This document shows positions 42,090 through 53,122 of a DNA stretch of 64,000 nt, piece by piece. The stretch's first letter is position 1. Every line of letters begins with the position of its first letter. The stretch is from Sporolactobacillus pectinivorans (GTDB lineage: Bacteria; Bacillota; Bacilli; Bacillales; Sporolactobacillaceae): assembly GCF_002802965.1 (NCBI RefSeq), contig NZ_NXGA01000001.1, positions 3,569,343 through 3,633,342 of the forward strand. Reading direction: 5' to 3'. The translations under genes and the position numbers were made by a program. The notes beneath the pieces were generated by a model. That model ran no database searches, was not told where the DNA came from, and was given only the letters and a program-made list of their open reading frames with translations.

Positions 42090-43466
42090 CTACATATCCA
42101 TTCGTTGTAGTCCCACAACAGTCTCGATGTGCATTGTCTGCGGAAACATATCAACCGGCTGAACTTTTTTTATCTCATATCCACTAGGGACAAGTAGTTT
42201 CAGGTCCCGCGCAAGTGTCGCCGGATTACAGGAAACATAGACAATCCGTTTCGGCCGCATCGTGATCATCGTCTTGATCAGAGATGCCTCGCAGCCTTTG
42301 CGTGGGGGATCAACGACAATAACATCCGGTTCGATGCCCTGATTTCGCCAATTTGGAATCACATCTTCAGCTTTTCCTGCTTCGAAATAAGCATTGGTAA
42401 TGTGATTCAGTTCTGCGTTTTTGCGGGCATCTTCAATGGCCTCGGGGACAATTTCAACACCGTAAACCTTCTTAGCTCGTTTTGCCAGAAAAAGCGAGAT
42501 TGTGCCGATGCCGCAGTAGGCATCGATGACCGTTTCTTCACCGGTCAGCCCGGCATAGTCTAGTGCTTTCCCGTAGAGCACTTCCGTTTGCACCGGGTTG
42601 ACTTGGAAAAAAGACCGGGCAGAGATCGCAAAGGCCACATCACCAATTTGATCATAGATGACATCGCGCCCCCACAGTGTTTTTGTTTTTTCGCCCAGAA
42701 TGGCGTTAGTCCGTTTCGGATTGATGTTCTGGACGATGGACTTAATTTCCGGGTGTTTTTCGGTCAGTTCTTTGATAAAATTTTTCCGGAACGGTAGATC
42801 TTCGGTTCTCGTGATCAGCACAACCATCACTTCACCGGTTTTCTTGCCAACCCTTGCCATCACATGGCGAAGAATGCCGCGGTTTTTTGATTCGTCATAG
42901 GGCGCGATACCTTTTTCTTCAGCAATTCGGCGCACGGTCTGTACAATGTCGTCAATCACCGGATCTGTAATGATGCAGTGATCCATGTTTACGATTTCGT
43001 GGCTGTGTTTTTTATAGAAACCAAAGGCGAACCGGCCATCCTGCCAGGCAACGGGCACCTGTATTTTATTGCGGTAATTCCATGGTTCATCCATTCCAAG
43101 TGTGGTGTTAATCTCTACATTGGAGAATCCACCGATGCGCTCCAGCGCGTCTTTGACCACTTCTTGCTTATGATCGAGCTGACCTTGCGCACTGAGATGC
43201 TGAATGGCGCAGCCGCCGCACTGGTCATAAATCGGGCAGGGCGGATTGGCACGTTCCTCACTCTGCTGAGTCAGCTGGATTAATCGTCCGTATCCATAAC
43301 CCTTTTTAGTTTTAAGGACTTGAATGGTGCCTTTTTCACCCGGGAGCGCGCCGGGAACAAACAAAGTGTAGCCATCCACTTTTGTGACTCCGGACCCATC
43401 CTGAGTCAGGTCGGAAAAAGTAACGTCAATCTGATCATTTTTTTCTACAGGTATTGGTTCAGGCAT
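42090..43466 (-). CDS. rlmCD: 23S rRNA (uracil-C5)-methyltransferase RlmCD
   Basis: This 458-residue protein has an N-terminal TRAM domain (residues ~8-65), an Fe-S cluster motif (CPIYDQCGGC), a SAM-binding loop (VIDAYCGIGTISLF) and catalytic VVDPPRKGCE and YVSCNPATLARDL. It methylates uridines of 23S rRNA, for which firmicute RlmCD covers U747 and U1939. The gene is intact. Its last codons HIETVVGLQRMDM may have been supplied by the element, because codons for a different RumA-type C-terminus lie at the far end (6721-6762). Position 42128-42134 is the predicted left crossover. Confidence 0.93.
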   Translation of the reverse strand: MPEPIPVEKNDQIDVTFSDLTQDGSGVTKVDGYTLFVPGALPGEKGTIQVLKTKKGYGYGRLIQLTQQSEERANPPCPIYDQCGGCAIQHLSAQGQLDHKQEVVKDALERIGGFSNVEINTTLGMDEPWNYRNKIQVPVAWQDGRFAFGFYKKHSHEIVNMDHCIITDPVIDDIVQTVRRIAEEKGIAPYDESKNRGILRHVMARVGKKTGEVMVVLITRTEDLPFRKNFIKELTEKHPEIKSIVQNINPKRTNAILGEKTKTLWGRDVIYDQIGDVAFAISARSFFQVNPVQTEVLYGKALDYAGLTGEETVIDAYCGIGTISLFLAKRAKKVYGVEIVPEAIEDARKNAELNHITNAYFEAGKAEDVIPNWRNQGIEPDVIVVDPPRKGCEASLIKTMITMRPKRIVYVSCNPATLARDLKLLVPSGYEIKKVQPVDMFPQTMHIETVVGLQRMDM

Positions 43467-43646
43467 GATGAGCGCTCCCTTAAATCGATAATGTTGATAA
43501 AATATAGGAATCTACCGCAGTTTCTCAGTCTTCCCATGCCTTATCGGTCATTTCAGTATTGGCAATTTAGCAGCCGATTCAGATTTTATAATAAAAAAGC
43601 GTACCCCTTCACTTGTATTGGGCACACCTGAACGGTTGAAGATTTA

Positions 43647-44585
43647 TCATTCCGGTGAAGGTTCACTCTTTTCGAATTTTGCAGACTGGGCCTCTGCAAC
43701 TTCTTTCGGCACCATGAGATGCAAATGTTGATAGAGATTGACGATCTCGCCAGGCAGATCGCCACCGTATTCACCGTCAATATTCAGCTGCATTTTCTCA
43801 TCCGTCTCAATTCTGACCCGGCTGGCCTGCGCGTAGATTACTTTTGGATCTTTCATATGTTCACCGCGTGCGGCAAGAGATGCCAGGCGGATAAAATCTG
43901 CCAGATTAGTTGCCTTTAAAATAACGAGATCAAACATACCGTCATTCAGACAGGCATCAGGTGCGAGTCTCTCAAAACCACCGACGGAATTTGTATTGGA
44001 TACGAGGAATAACATAATATCGCCGGAAAATGTCCGATCGTCATAGTGAATAGTCACGTTTGTCGGCCGCAGTGATGGGAGCATTTCAATGCCCTTAATA
44101 AAATAGGCCATCTGCCCAAGTATGGTTTTCAGCTTGCTGGGCACATCATAGGTCAGTTCAGTCAATTTTCCTGCGCCGGCAATATTAATAAAATAATGGT
44201 CGTTGACTTTTCCGATGTCGATCGGCATGTCGTAACCGGCGCAGAGTACATCGCACGCTTTGACGATATCACGGGGAATATTAACGGCCCGTGCAAAATC
44301 GTTTGTTGTTCCAAGCGGGAGCACGCCAAGCTTCGGACGAAACTCTTTTTCTGCCAGACCGTTGATCACTTCATTAATTGTTCCGTCACCGCCCGCGGCG
44401 ATGACCAGATCGAATTTGCGCCTGACAGCTTTTCTCGCGCCCTTTGTGGCATCACCCTTGCTTTTTGTTGCGTAAGCGGAGGCCTCATATCCTGCGTCTT
44501 CCAGTCGGTCAAGAATATAAGCAATATTTCTCTTCGCTAATTCTCTTCCAGATGTCGGGTTATATATGATCCGTGCTTTTTTCAT
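43647..44585 (-). CDS. dgkB: Diacylglycerol kinase
   Basis: ATG 44585 starts the usual MKKARIIYNPTSG; the frame is open 6 codons further. The 312-residue soluble kinase shows AAGGDGTINEVINGL for ATP binding and LPLGTTNDFARA. It phosphorylates diacylglycerol from lipoteichoic acid synthesis to phosphatidate. The order dgkB beside rlmCD and gatCAB is conserved in many Bacillales. A slightly extended acidic C-terminal tail is present. Confidence 0.93.
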   Translation of the reverse strand: MKKARIIYNPTSGRELAKRNIAYILDRLEDAGYEASAYATKSKGDATKGARKAVRRKFDLVIAAGGDGTINEVINGLAEKEFRPKLGVLPLGTTNDFARAVNIPRDIVKACDVLCAGYDMPIDIGKVNDHYFINIAGAGKLTELTYDVPSKLKTILGQMAYFIKGIEMLPSLRPTNVTIHYDDRTFSGDIMLFLVSNTNSVGGFERLAPDACLNDGMFDLVILKATNLADFIRLASLAARGEHMKDPKVIYAQASRVRIETDEKMQLNIDGEYGGDLPGEIVNLYQHLHLMVPKEVAEAQSAKFEKSEPSPE

Positions 44586-45127
44586 AATTGACCACCCAAT
44601 CAATCTCTATATCCAGGTCCGCCCCCATTCTGTGGAAGCGCTATAGTAAATATCACGATGTCCCTCATGTCTTGTTTTATTATATTGTAAATATTTTTTA
44701 AAAGCAAAAAGAGCGGAGGCCGAGCACTGATTGAATCCACTATGTTCCGGATGATTTAAGTTATGGAGGAGTTGCTCCGGAGTACGAACCAGCCAGAATC
44801 TTGTTGTTCCATCAGATCCACCGGAAAATAGTCTTGGCCGATATTCTGCTCAACTCGGTTGATCATGTTCACCGATCCACCTCTAGTGAAATTCTTATTT
44901 TATTGAACCCCCCCCATTTTCGTTGATAAGAACACAGATCTTGTTGATCGCTCGCCACTTTTTATCGACAGATCGCGAATTTTAGTTGATAATGTTCCCG
45001 AATTTATTGATAGTCTCTATTGGATCAGGATTGGAGGTTCACGCGGTCAATATTTTTGATATGTATTCTGTTTTTCACATCTTTTTGCACATAATTTGTC
45101 TCCCGCACTGAAACATGGATTAAGCGA
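44586..45127. other. Gene-free region between dgkB and gatB
   Basis: No credible gene is visible. A short minus-strand frame near 44770-44890 (NMINRVEQNIGQDYFPVDLM) looks coding-like but has no proper start and may be a relic. The part near 44930-45020 has several GTTGAT-containing imperfect repeats. Confidence 0.4.
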
Positions 45128-45154
45128 AAAAGCCGGGCATCTCAGCCCGGCTTT
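45128..45154 (-). terminator. Rho-independent terminator of the gatCAB operon
   Basis: AAAGCCGGGC, a 6-nt loop and GCCCGGCTTT form a perfect 10-bp stem with T residues at the minus-strand end. It follows the gatB stop by 18 bp. Confidence 0.9.
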
Positions 45155-45171
45155 CTGCTTCACATTAAATA

Positions 45172-46608
45172 TTACAGTTTTTCAATTTCCTCAAGGATGA
45201 TCTTATTGACCATATTCGGGTTGGCTTTGCCGTGGGACTCTTTCATCACCTGGCCGACTAGGAAGCCAAGCGCACGGTCTTTGCCGTTTTTGTAATCAAT
45301 CATGGATTGTTTATTGGCTTCGAGGATCGGATCCATCAGTGCATGGAGGGCTCCCTCATCCGAGATCTGGACAAGACCCTTCGCTTTGACGATATCTTCC
45401 GGATCGCCGCCTTTTTCAATCAGCGTTTTGAAAACTTTCTTGGCAATCTTGCTGGATATCGTTCCTTCTTCGATCAGCTGAACGAGTTTGGCGAGCGCCT
45501 GCGGTGTCAGCGGCACCTCGTCAATGGTTTTATAGTTGCTGTTCAGGTAGGCGGACACATCACCCATCAGCCAGTTGGCGACGAGTTTTGCATCGGCACC
45601 ACCGCTGATCGCACTTTCAAAGAAGTCGGACATCGTTTTCGCCTGAGTCAGAACCATCGCATCATACTCGGTCAGACCAAGCGCTTCGACGTAACGTTTC
45701 TGGCGCGCATCCGGAAGTTCCGGAATCTCATTATGAATTCGGTCAATCCAATCCTGATCGATTTTCAGCTTGATGATATCCGGTTCCGGGAAGTAACGAT
45801 AATCGTCCGATCCTTCCTTACCACGCATCAGCGTCGTTGTCTTTGTTGCATCATTATAGCGCCGTGTTTCCTGTTCTACCACTCCGCCGGAAAGGAGGAT
45901 TTTCTCCTGACGCCTCTCTTCAAAAGCAAGCCCTTTTTCAACAAAAGTGAAGGAGTTCAGGTTCTTCAATTCGGTCTTAGTACCGAATTCATTCTGTCCG
46001 TATGGGCGGATCGAAATATTGGCATCGCAGCGCAGCGAACCTTCTTCCATCTTAACGTCGGAAACACCGATGTACTGCATGATCGCTTTCAGCTTATCAA
46101 GATAAGCATAGGCCTCCTGAGGTGTCCGCATATCCGCTTCGGACACAATTTCAATCAGCGGCGTGCCAACACGATTAAAATCGACCAACGATCCTGAACC
46201 GTCTTCGAGATGATTCAGCTTGCCTGCGTCCTCCTCAAGGTGCAGCCGGTGCACGCCGATTCTTTTCTTTTCACCGTCAACTTCGATTTCAATATAGCCA
46301 TTCCTGCCGATCGGCTGATCGAACTGCGAAATCTGATAAGCTTTTGGGTTGTCCGGGTAAAAGTAGTTCTTGCGGTCAAATTTTGTTTCCCGTGAAATGT
46401 CGCAGTTCAGTGCAAGCGCCGCTTTAACCGCATAGTCTACGGCCTGCCGGTTCAGAATCGGCAGAACGCCAGGATGTCCAAGACAGATCGGGCAAGTATG
46501 GGTATTCGGCGGCGCGCCGAATTCATTGGCACAGCCGCAGAATGCTTTCGTTTTTGTTTTCAGTTCAACATGGACTTCGAGGCCGATTATCGTTTCAAAA
46601 TTGCTCAT
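45172..46608 (-). CDS. gatB: Asp-tRNA(Asn)/Glu-tRNA(Gln) amidotransferase subunit B
   Basis: This 478-residue protein begins [20 protein letters not shown] and contains [15 protein letters not shown] and [20 protein letters not shown], diagnostic of GatB. The C-terminal YqeY-like tail ([13 protein letters not shown]) is present. It phosphorylates Glu or Asp on mischarged tRNA and receives ammonia from GatA. Its ATG overlaps the stop of gatA. Confidence 0.98.
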   Translation of the reverse strand: MSNFETIIGLEVHVELKTKTKAFCGCANEFGAPPNTHTCPICLGHPGVLPILNRQAVDYAVKAALALNCDISRETKFDRKNYFYPDNPKAYQISQFDQPIGRNGYIEIEVDGEKKRIGVHRLHLEEDAGKLNHLEDGSGSLVDFNRVGTPLIEIVSEADMRTPQEAYAYLDKLKAIMQYIGVSDVKMEEGSLRCDANISIRPYGQNEFGTKTELKNLNSFTFVEKGLAFEERRQEKILLSGGVVEQETRRYNDATKTTTLMRGKEGSDDYRYFPEPDIIKLKIDQDWIDRIHNEIPELPDARQKRYVEALGLTEYDAMVLTQAKTMSDFFESAISGGADAKLVANWLMGDVSAYLNSNYKTIDEVPLTPQALAKLVQLIEEGTISSKIAKKVFKTLIEKGGDPEDIVKAKGLVQISDEGALHALMDPILEANKQSMIDYKNGKDRALGFLVGQVMKESHGKANPNMVNKIILEEIEKL

Positions 46609-48068
46609 TAGTCATTCGCCCCTTTGATTGCCGGCGCAAGTTTGAATCCGGCTGTCTGCTCGTAGGCATGTGCCGCGCGGTAAAGTGTTTCCTCACCGAA
46701 CGGCCGGCCGATCATCTGCAGGCCGACCGGAAGGCCGTCCGCCAGGCCGCACGGAAGGCTGATCGCCGGAATGCCTGCCAGATTGACCGGAATGGTCAGA
46801 AGATCATTGGCATACATCGTCAGCGGATCATCAATTTTTTCGCCGATTTTGAATGCGGTTGTCGGCGTAGTCGGTCCGACGATAATATCATGATTTTCCA
46901 GAACTTTTTCAAAATCCTGTTTGATCAGCGTACGCACCTGCTGCGCCTTTTTATAATAAGCATCGTAATAGCCGGAGCTTAAAGCAAATGTTCCAAGCAT
47001 GATCCGGCGTTTAACTTCATCGCCAAAGCCTTCGCTTCTCGACCTCTTATACATTTCGATCAGATCGTTAGACTCCGCACGCACGCCATAGCGCACACCG
47101 TCAAAACGAGCGAGGTTTGCCGAAGCTTCCGATGAAGCAAGAATATAATAGGTCGGCACCGCATATTTTGAATGCGGCAGCGACACTTCTTCACAGACCG
47201 CGCCAAGTGATTCAAGCTGACGGATCGCCGCCTTGATCTTATCTTTTACCGATTCATCGATGCCTTCACCGAGATATTCTTTCGGAACCGCAACACGTAG
47301 GCCTTTGATGTCGCCGTTCAGTGCTGCCGAATAATGCGGTACCGGAACATCAGCGCTCGTCGAGTCATGGGCATCCAAACCGGAAATGGTTTCAAGCAAG
47401 TACGCATTGTCCTCAACTGTTCGGGTGATTGTTCCAACCTGATCCAGTGAAGAAGCAAAGGCAACGACACCGAAACGGGAAACCCGTCCGTAAGTCGGTT
47501 TCATGCCAACAACACCGCAGAATGCCGATGGCTGGCGGATTGATCCGCCAGTGTCCGTTCCGAGTGCGAACAGCACTTCACCGGCAGCAACTGAAGCAGC
47601 TGAGCCGCCGCTTGAACCGCCGGGCACCCGGTCCAGATCCCACGGATTATGCGTGATGGCCATACTCGAGTTCTCCGTTGAAGAACCCATAGCGAACTCA
47701 TCCATATTCAGCTTGCCGATCGTAATGGCCTTCTGAGCTTTGACTTTCCCAATCACTGTCGCGTCAAAAATCGGATCATAGTTTTCAAGAATATGGCTCG
47801 CGCAGGTCGTTCTCAGGCCCTTGGTCACGAGATTATCCTTAATTCCGATCGGCATGCCGAGAAGCACCGCGTCATCTGCCGTCCCGTTTTCATCAATTGC
47901 ACGGGCTTCATTCCTTGCCGCCTCTTCGTTCAGCGTCAGAAAAGCCTTCACTTTGCCGTCCACTTCGCCGATGCGTGAGTACGCTTCATCGACGAGATCG
48001 GATGCCTTAATTTCCTTGCTATGTATCTTCTTTTTAAGACGCACAAAGCCTTCTTCAAAAAGTGGCAT
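46608..48068 (-). CDS. gatA: Asp-tRNA(Asn)/Glu-tRNA(Gln) amidotransferase subunit A
   Basis: This 486-residue amidase has the Ser-Ser-Lys signature: [11 protein letters not shown] with the Lys, and [18 protein letters not shown] with the serines. It frees ammonia from glutamine for the transamidation. The second gene of gatCAB, it starts 26 bp after gatC with GGAGGAAGA upstream. Confidence 0.98.
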   Translation of the reverse strand: MPLFEEGFVRLKKKIHSKEIKASDLVDEAYSRIGEVDGKVKAFLTLNEEAARNEARAIDENGTADDAVLLGMPIGIKDNLVTKGLRTTCASHILENYDPIFDATVIGKVKAQKAITIGKLNMDEFAMGSSTENSSMAITHNPWDLDRVPGGSSGGSAASVAAGEVLFALGTDTGGSIRQPSAFCGVVGMKPTYGRVSRFGVVAFASSLDQVGTITRTVEDNAYLLETISGLDAHDSTSADVPVPHYSAALNGDIKGLRVAVPKEYLGEGIDESVKDKIKAAIRQLESLGAVCEEVSLPHSKYAVPTYYILASSEASANLARFDGVRYGVRAESNDLIEMYKRSRSEGFGDEVKRRIMLGTFALSSGYYDAYYKKAQQVRTLIKQDFEKVLENHDIIVGPTTPTTAFKIGEKIDDPLTMYANDLLTIPVNLAGIPAISLPCGLADGLPVGLQMIGRPFGEETLYRAAHAYEQTAGFKLAPAIKGAND

Positions 48069-48094
48069 CTTCCGTCTTCCTCCTTCAGTTTCGA

Positions 48095-48391
48095 TCAGTC
48101 AGCTTCCATAATCAGCGGTACTTTAACTTGCCCGTCTTCCTGAACAGGCGCGTTCTTCAGCGCCTCTTTGCAGGGCAAAGAAGGCTCTACAACATCATCG
48201 CGCATGACGTTGTACATATCGAGAACATGCGTGGTCGGTTCAATGCCTTCCGTATCGAGCTCGTTCAACTGTTCTGCGAAGCCGATGATCTCGTCCAGCT
48301 GTGTCGTAAACCTTTTGATTTCTTCTTCATTAAATGAGAGCCTTGCCAGATGAGCAACATATTTAACCTGTTCCTCAGAAATCCTGCTCAT
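48095..48391 (-). CDS. gatC: Asp-tRNA(Asn)/Glu-tRNA(Gln) amidotransferase subunit C
   Basis: ATG 48391 after GGAGGTGATTTT gives the standard 98 residues; an upstream extension has no support. [37 protein letters not shown] and [13 protein letters not shown] are typical of GatC. It stabilises the GatA-GatB complex and is the first gene of the operon. Confidence 0.96.
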   Translation of the reverse strand: MSRISEEQVKYVAHLARLSFNEEEIKRFTTQLDEIIGFAEQLNELDTEGIEPTTHVLDMYNVMRDDVVEPSLPCKEALKNAPVQEDGQVKVPLIMEAD

Positions 48392-48463
48392 AAAATCACC
48401 TCCACCTACATTGTTCCGGGGCTTGCCACTCGTCACCGCAAACTCCAACAATGACTTAATCAT

Positions 48464-48830
48464 ATCAAATTCTACCAGTTGTGTGCAATCTTGCGGCAGC
48501 CAAACTGACTAAATCCGCAATTATTTTAGAACTTCGATCAGGCATTGCATTGAACTAAAGTTCTTACTGAGAACTCTGTAGCACATTAATACACGAACTG
48601 CGAAACATAACTCGTCTACCCATGCCATTTTTATAGAACTAATTTTATGCAAACGCCACTTTTTACACTTTCGATTCGTTTTCAACTTGATTTGGTTCGA
48701 TATTTTCTTAATTCAATTCGGTTTTAATTCGATTCGGTTCGATTTTAAAAATTCGTATGTTTTCCTGAATCGCTGCTTATTTTAACGGAAAAATGCTGCT
48801 TTGGTGCCGTTCTGAGTAAAGAACTTGTAT
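48464..48830. other. AT-rich intergenic region with TTCGATTCGGTT-like repeats
   Basis: Between 48665 and 48755 short overlapping units of the form TTCGATTCGGTT and AATTCGGTTTT repeat imperfectly. No gene is visible. The rest probably carries the promoter of gatC. Confidence 0.5.
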
Positions 48831-49451
48831 TTATATCAGGAACGGGTACAGCGCCCCCGTTCCAAAACCGATAATGACAAGACCGGATAAACGGTTGATC
48901 CAGGTCAGCGCTCTCCTGTCCATCTTTTCCCGAAGCATTCCGACTAATACACTCAACAGGAACCACCATGAAGCAGACCCGCAGAAGACACCGGCAACCA
49001 GTAATAGCGAGGATAGGGTACCGCCGTTCCCGTCGGATAAACCAATCCCCGCGAAAATACTAACAAAAGATAAAATGGTCATCGGATTCGTGATTGTCAG
49101 AAGCAGCGTTGAAGCATACGCAGCAAACCGGCCGCCGGATCTGCGTGAATCAGCCGGTTTATCCGCCGGCTTCGAAAGCAGTGTCACCAGGCCTAAATAG
49201 CATAGGAAGCATCCGCCTGCAAACCGGAGCCACGCACTTTGCCCTGTCAAGAATGCGGAGATTGCGGTCAGTCCAAATCCGGCGATTGAACCGTAAAAAG
49301 CGTCAGCTGTCGCAGCACCGATCCCGGAGAGCAGGCCGGACATTCTGCCTTCCGCGAGCGTCCGGCGAATACAAAGCACGCCGATCGGACCGACAGGCGC
49401 TGCGATCGCAAGGCCGACGGCAAGCCCTTTAATAAAGAATGGGAAATCCAT
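48831..49451 (-). CDS. LysE family amino acid exporter
   Basis: This 206-residue protein has six hydrophobic helices. The family signature is near the N-terminus (LAIAAPVGPIGVLCIRRTLA), then GIGAATADAFYGSIAGFG and ITNPMTILSFVSIFAGIG. It exports amino acids or related compounds across the membrane. The adjacent Lrp/AsnC regulator ends one base before this gene begins, so they form an operon, the usual arrangement for amino acid-responsive export. Confidence 0.93.
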   Translation of the reverse strand: MDFPFFIKGLAVGLAIAAPVGPIGVLCIRRTLAEGRMSGLLSGIGAATADAFYGSIAGFGLTAISAFLTGQSAWLRFAGGCFLCYLGLVTLLSKPADKPADSRRSGGRFAAYASTLLLTITNPMTILSFVSIFAGIGLSDGNGGTLSSLLLVAGVFCGSASWWFLLSVLVGMLREKMDRRALTWINRLSGLVIIGFGTGALYPFLI

Positions 49452-49452
49452 T

Positions 49453-49926
49453 TCATTCCCCCTTCTCTCGAAAAAGATCCGGTTTCAATGGAACGCGCGT
49501 TGATTCTTTTAGTGTGTTCATTACAATGGTTGTCCGCGTTCTGACCCCGGTCAGTCTTTTTAATTCGCTGCTGATTACCCGGTCAAGATCTTTCGTATTC
49601 AGGCAGCGCACTTTCAGCAGATAATCGTAATCTCCAGCAATATGATGGCACTCCTGAACTTCTGCAAGATTTCCGACAAGATTTAGAAAACTGTTCCGCT
49701 GCTCGGCGCTCTCCAGTGTTACTGCGACAAATGCGGTGCACGAACAGCCGGCAAATTCGGGATCTACCGCCGCCTCATATCCTCTGATGACCCCTCTTTC
49801 TTCAAGCCGGTGTACACGATCCGCAGTCGCGGGGGAAGAAAGGCCAATCATTGCCGCAAGATCCGACCATGTTACCCGGGCATTTTCCATGAGTACGGTC
49901 AAAATCTTATTATCGTAGGTATCCAG
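49453..49926 (-). CDS. Lrp/AsnC family regulator, probable CTG start
   Basis: The family N-terminus (LDTYDNKILTVLMENARV) begins upstream of the first ATG or TTG codon. The only fitting start is CTG 49926, with GAAGGTG 7 bp upstream; the first conventional codon in frame is TTG 49902. The 157-residue product has the HTH (TWSDLAAMIGLSSPATADRV) and the ligand-binding RAM domain (GDYDYLLKVRCLNTKDLDRV). It probably controls itself and the LysE exporter in response to an amino acid. Confidence 0.88.
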   Translation of the reverse strand: MDTYDNKILTVLMENARVTWSDLAAMIGLSSPATADRVHRLEERGVIRGYEAAVDPEFAGCSCTAFVAVTLESAEQRNSFLNLVGNLAEVQECHHIAGDYDYLLKVRCLNTKDLDRVISSELKRLTGVRTRTTIVMNTLKESTRVPLKPDLFREKGE

Positions 49927-50074
49927 TCTTATTCACCTTCTTTTATAAATCATTTATATTGTTTTTCTTTAAATATGAATTATTTTATATCATATATTTT
50001 TTATATATAAGTGTCAAATAAAGTTTTCAAAAAAAAACTACAGCTTTGCGCTGCAGGAAAAAAATCGAATACCA

Positions 50075-51280
50075 TTAATGCTGATAAATTGAAACATAAG
50101 CGTTGTTCATGCTTGGCGTGCGTTCAATCAGTGCATCCTGGACATCGCCTGTTGTAATGTAAATATGAACCGGAACCTGATTTGAAAAGCTGAAGCTGTT
50201 ATTGACGATTGATGCTACGTAATTTGTAAAACCAATAATCTCTGTCTGATCAACAAATTTATTGAAGTTGATATTCAGTGTTAAATCTTCCAGCGTCTGA
50301 TCCTGATAGTAGCCCTTTCCGATGACGCCAACATAATCCGGGAAGTATTTCTGTACAGCACTGCTAAAATTGTTGAATTTGCCCGAATCCGATTTGTACT
50401 GTGAAGATGCCGTATTTGACGGAAAAATCACATGATTTTCATTCACAGCTGTCCAATTGCCGATTGTTGAAGAACCATTGCCGACATAAGTGCTGGCAAA
50501 GAAATTCCCGGAAACCAAAGCTTCCGGTGCGGCGGCCAGATACAGCGTGAAAAAGATCGGCACTTGCTGAAGTCCGCTGACGCTGCGGATCCGCTGCAGA
50601 ATCTGCTGGGCATGTGCTTTACCCCACGCCTCGACTGTGGACGGATTGAGCTGTTCAGAAATCGGGTTGATAAGGCCCTTGCTGTCCGTAATGCTGTCTG
50701 TATAGACAGAATTCAGAGAAACGGCGATTGATACACCACCCAGCGTATATTTTCCGTTCTTGGCTTTTTTCAGATAATCCTGTTCCAGCACATAATTCAT
50801 ATACTTTGGACTGTTCTGTGCCTGCTGCACTGGATTAGAGCCCTTAGCAAGCGGAGGATTGAGCCCGGGCAGGACCTTGCCCTGCTGTCCGCTGCTCTGA
50901 CTCTGGCTTTTTTCCTGTCCCTGGCGGTAAAGGATGCCGTTTATATCGCTAGGTTTAAGGTACTGGCCACTCTGAAAAACGTATTGATTCGGGCTGAAGG
51001 CACTCTTCGACAGATCCATCAGACCAACTTCCAGCTGATCACTGTCTACAAGGTTTGTCTCTCCATACTGAATGTAGCCGCGGACTGGATCATTAGTCTG
51101 CGGCCAGAGCATCTTATAATCCTGGTTGCTCTCCCCGGGAACGATTTGCACCGTTTCTGTTTTCCCTGTATTTTTATTTACAACCTTATTTACTGAACTG
51201 TTATTAAACCAACAGCCCGACAGAACGAGCTGCAGGCTGAGCACAACAGCAACTGCCGCGCCCGTCTTTTTATATTTCAA
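50075..51280 (-). CDS. camS: CamS family lipoprotein
   Basis: TTG 51280 follows GGAGGGG and begins a clean lipoprotein signal (KKTGAAVAVVLSLQLVLSGC), so I prefer it to the longer frame from 51340. The 401-residue protein has the CamS body (SDINGILYRQGQEKSQSQSS in a linker, EAWGKAHAQQILQRI). The name comes from the sex pheromone precursor of staphylococci and enterococci. It is anchored outside the membrane. The gene usually follows ligA, as here. Confidence 0.9.
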   Translation of the reverse strand: MKYKKTGAAVAVVLSLQLVLSGCWFNNSSVNKVVNKNTGKTETVQIVPGESNQDYKMLWPQTNDPVRGYIQYGETNLVDSDQLEVGLMDLSKSAFSPNQYVFQSGQYLKPSDINGILYRQGQEKSQSQSSGQQGKVLPGLNPPLAKGSNPVQQAQNSPKYMNYVLEQDYLKKAKNGKYTLGGVSIAVSLNSVYTDSITDSKGLINPISEQLNPSTVEAWGKAHAQQILQRIRSVSGLQQVPIFFTLYLAAAPEALVSGNFFASTYVGNGSSTIGNWTAVNENHVIFPSNTASSQYKSDSGKFNNFSSAVQKYFPDYVGVIGKGYYQDQTLEDLTLNINFNKFVDQTEIIGFTNYVASIVNNSFSFSNQVPVHIYITTGDVQDALIERTPSMNNAYVSIYQH

Positions 51281-51293
51281 ACAGGACCCCTCC

Positions 51294-52886
<1,593 letters not shown>

Positions 52887-53122
52887 TTATGGGTAAAACA
52901 AATATTGTATAAAAGCGTGTACGTATTGCAAAATCAACTTCCTTTTATATAATATTATTCTTTTCTCGCTTAGACAACCTTAGTATATATTTTTCAATAT
53001 ACAGCCTTCTTAAAGTGCCCTATTATGGGCAGCTGAATATTATAGGTAAAATTGCATTTGTACATTTTTGGAAAATATGATATCGTTCAAACATCATATA
53101 CTTCACAGTTGGTGATTAAACG
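52887..53122. other. Left end of the ligA-inserted island
   Basis: This AT-rich 236 bp begins at the ligA breakpoint and leads to the first recombinase. It should hold the end sequence and the promoter of the recombinase operon. I see no convincing inverted repeat at the very end, in keeping with Tn554-type elements, which lack them. Confidence 0.55.

Noticed and set aside
42090..43466. rlmCD as a disrupted gene
   Set aside because: Length and all motifs are complete; only the last codons may have been replaced by the element, which keeps the gene functional.
45307..46197. 296-codon plus-strand frame opposite gatB
   Set aside because: GatB on the minus strand is unmistakable; the long antisense frame comes from its codon bias.
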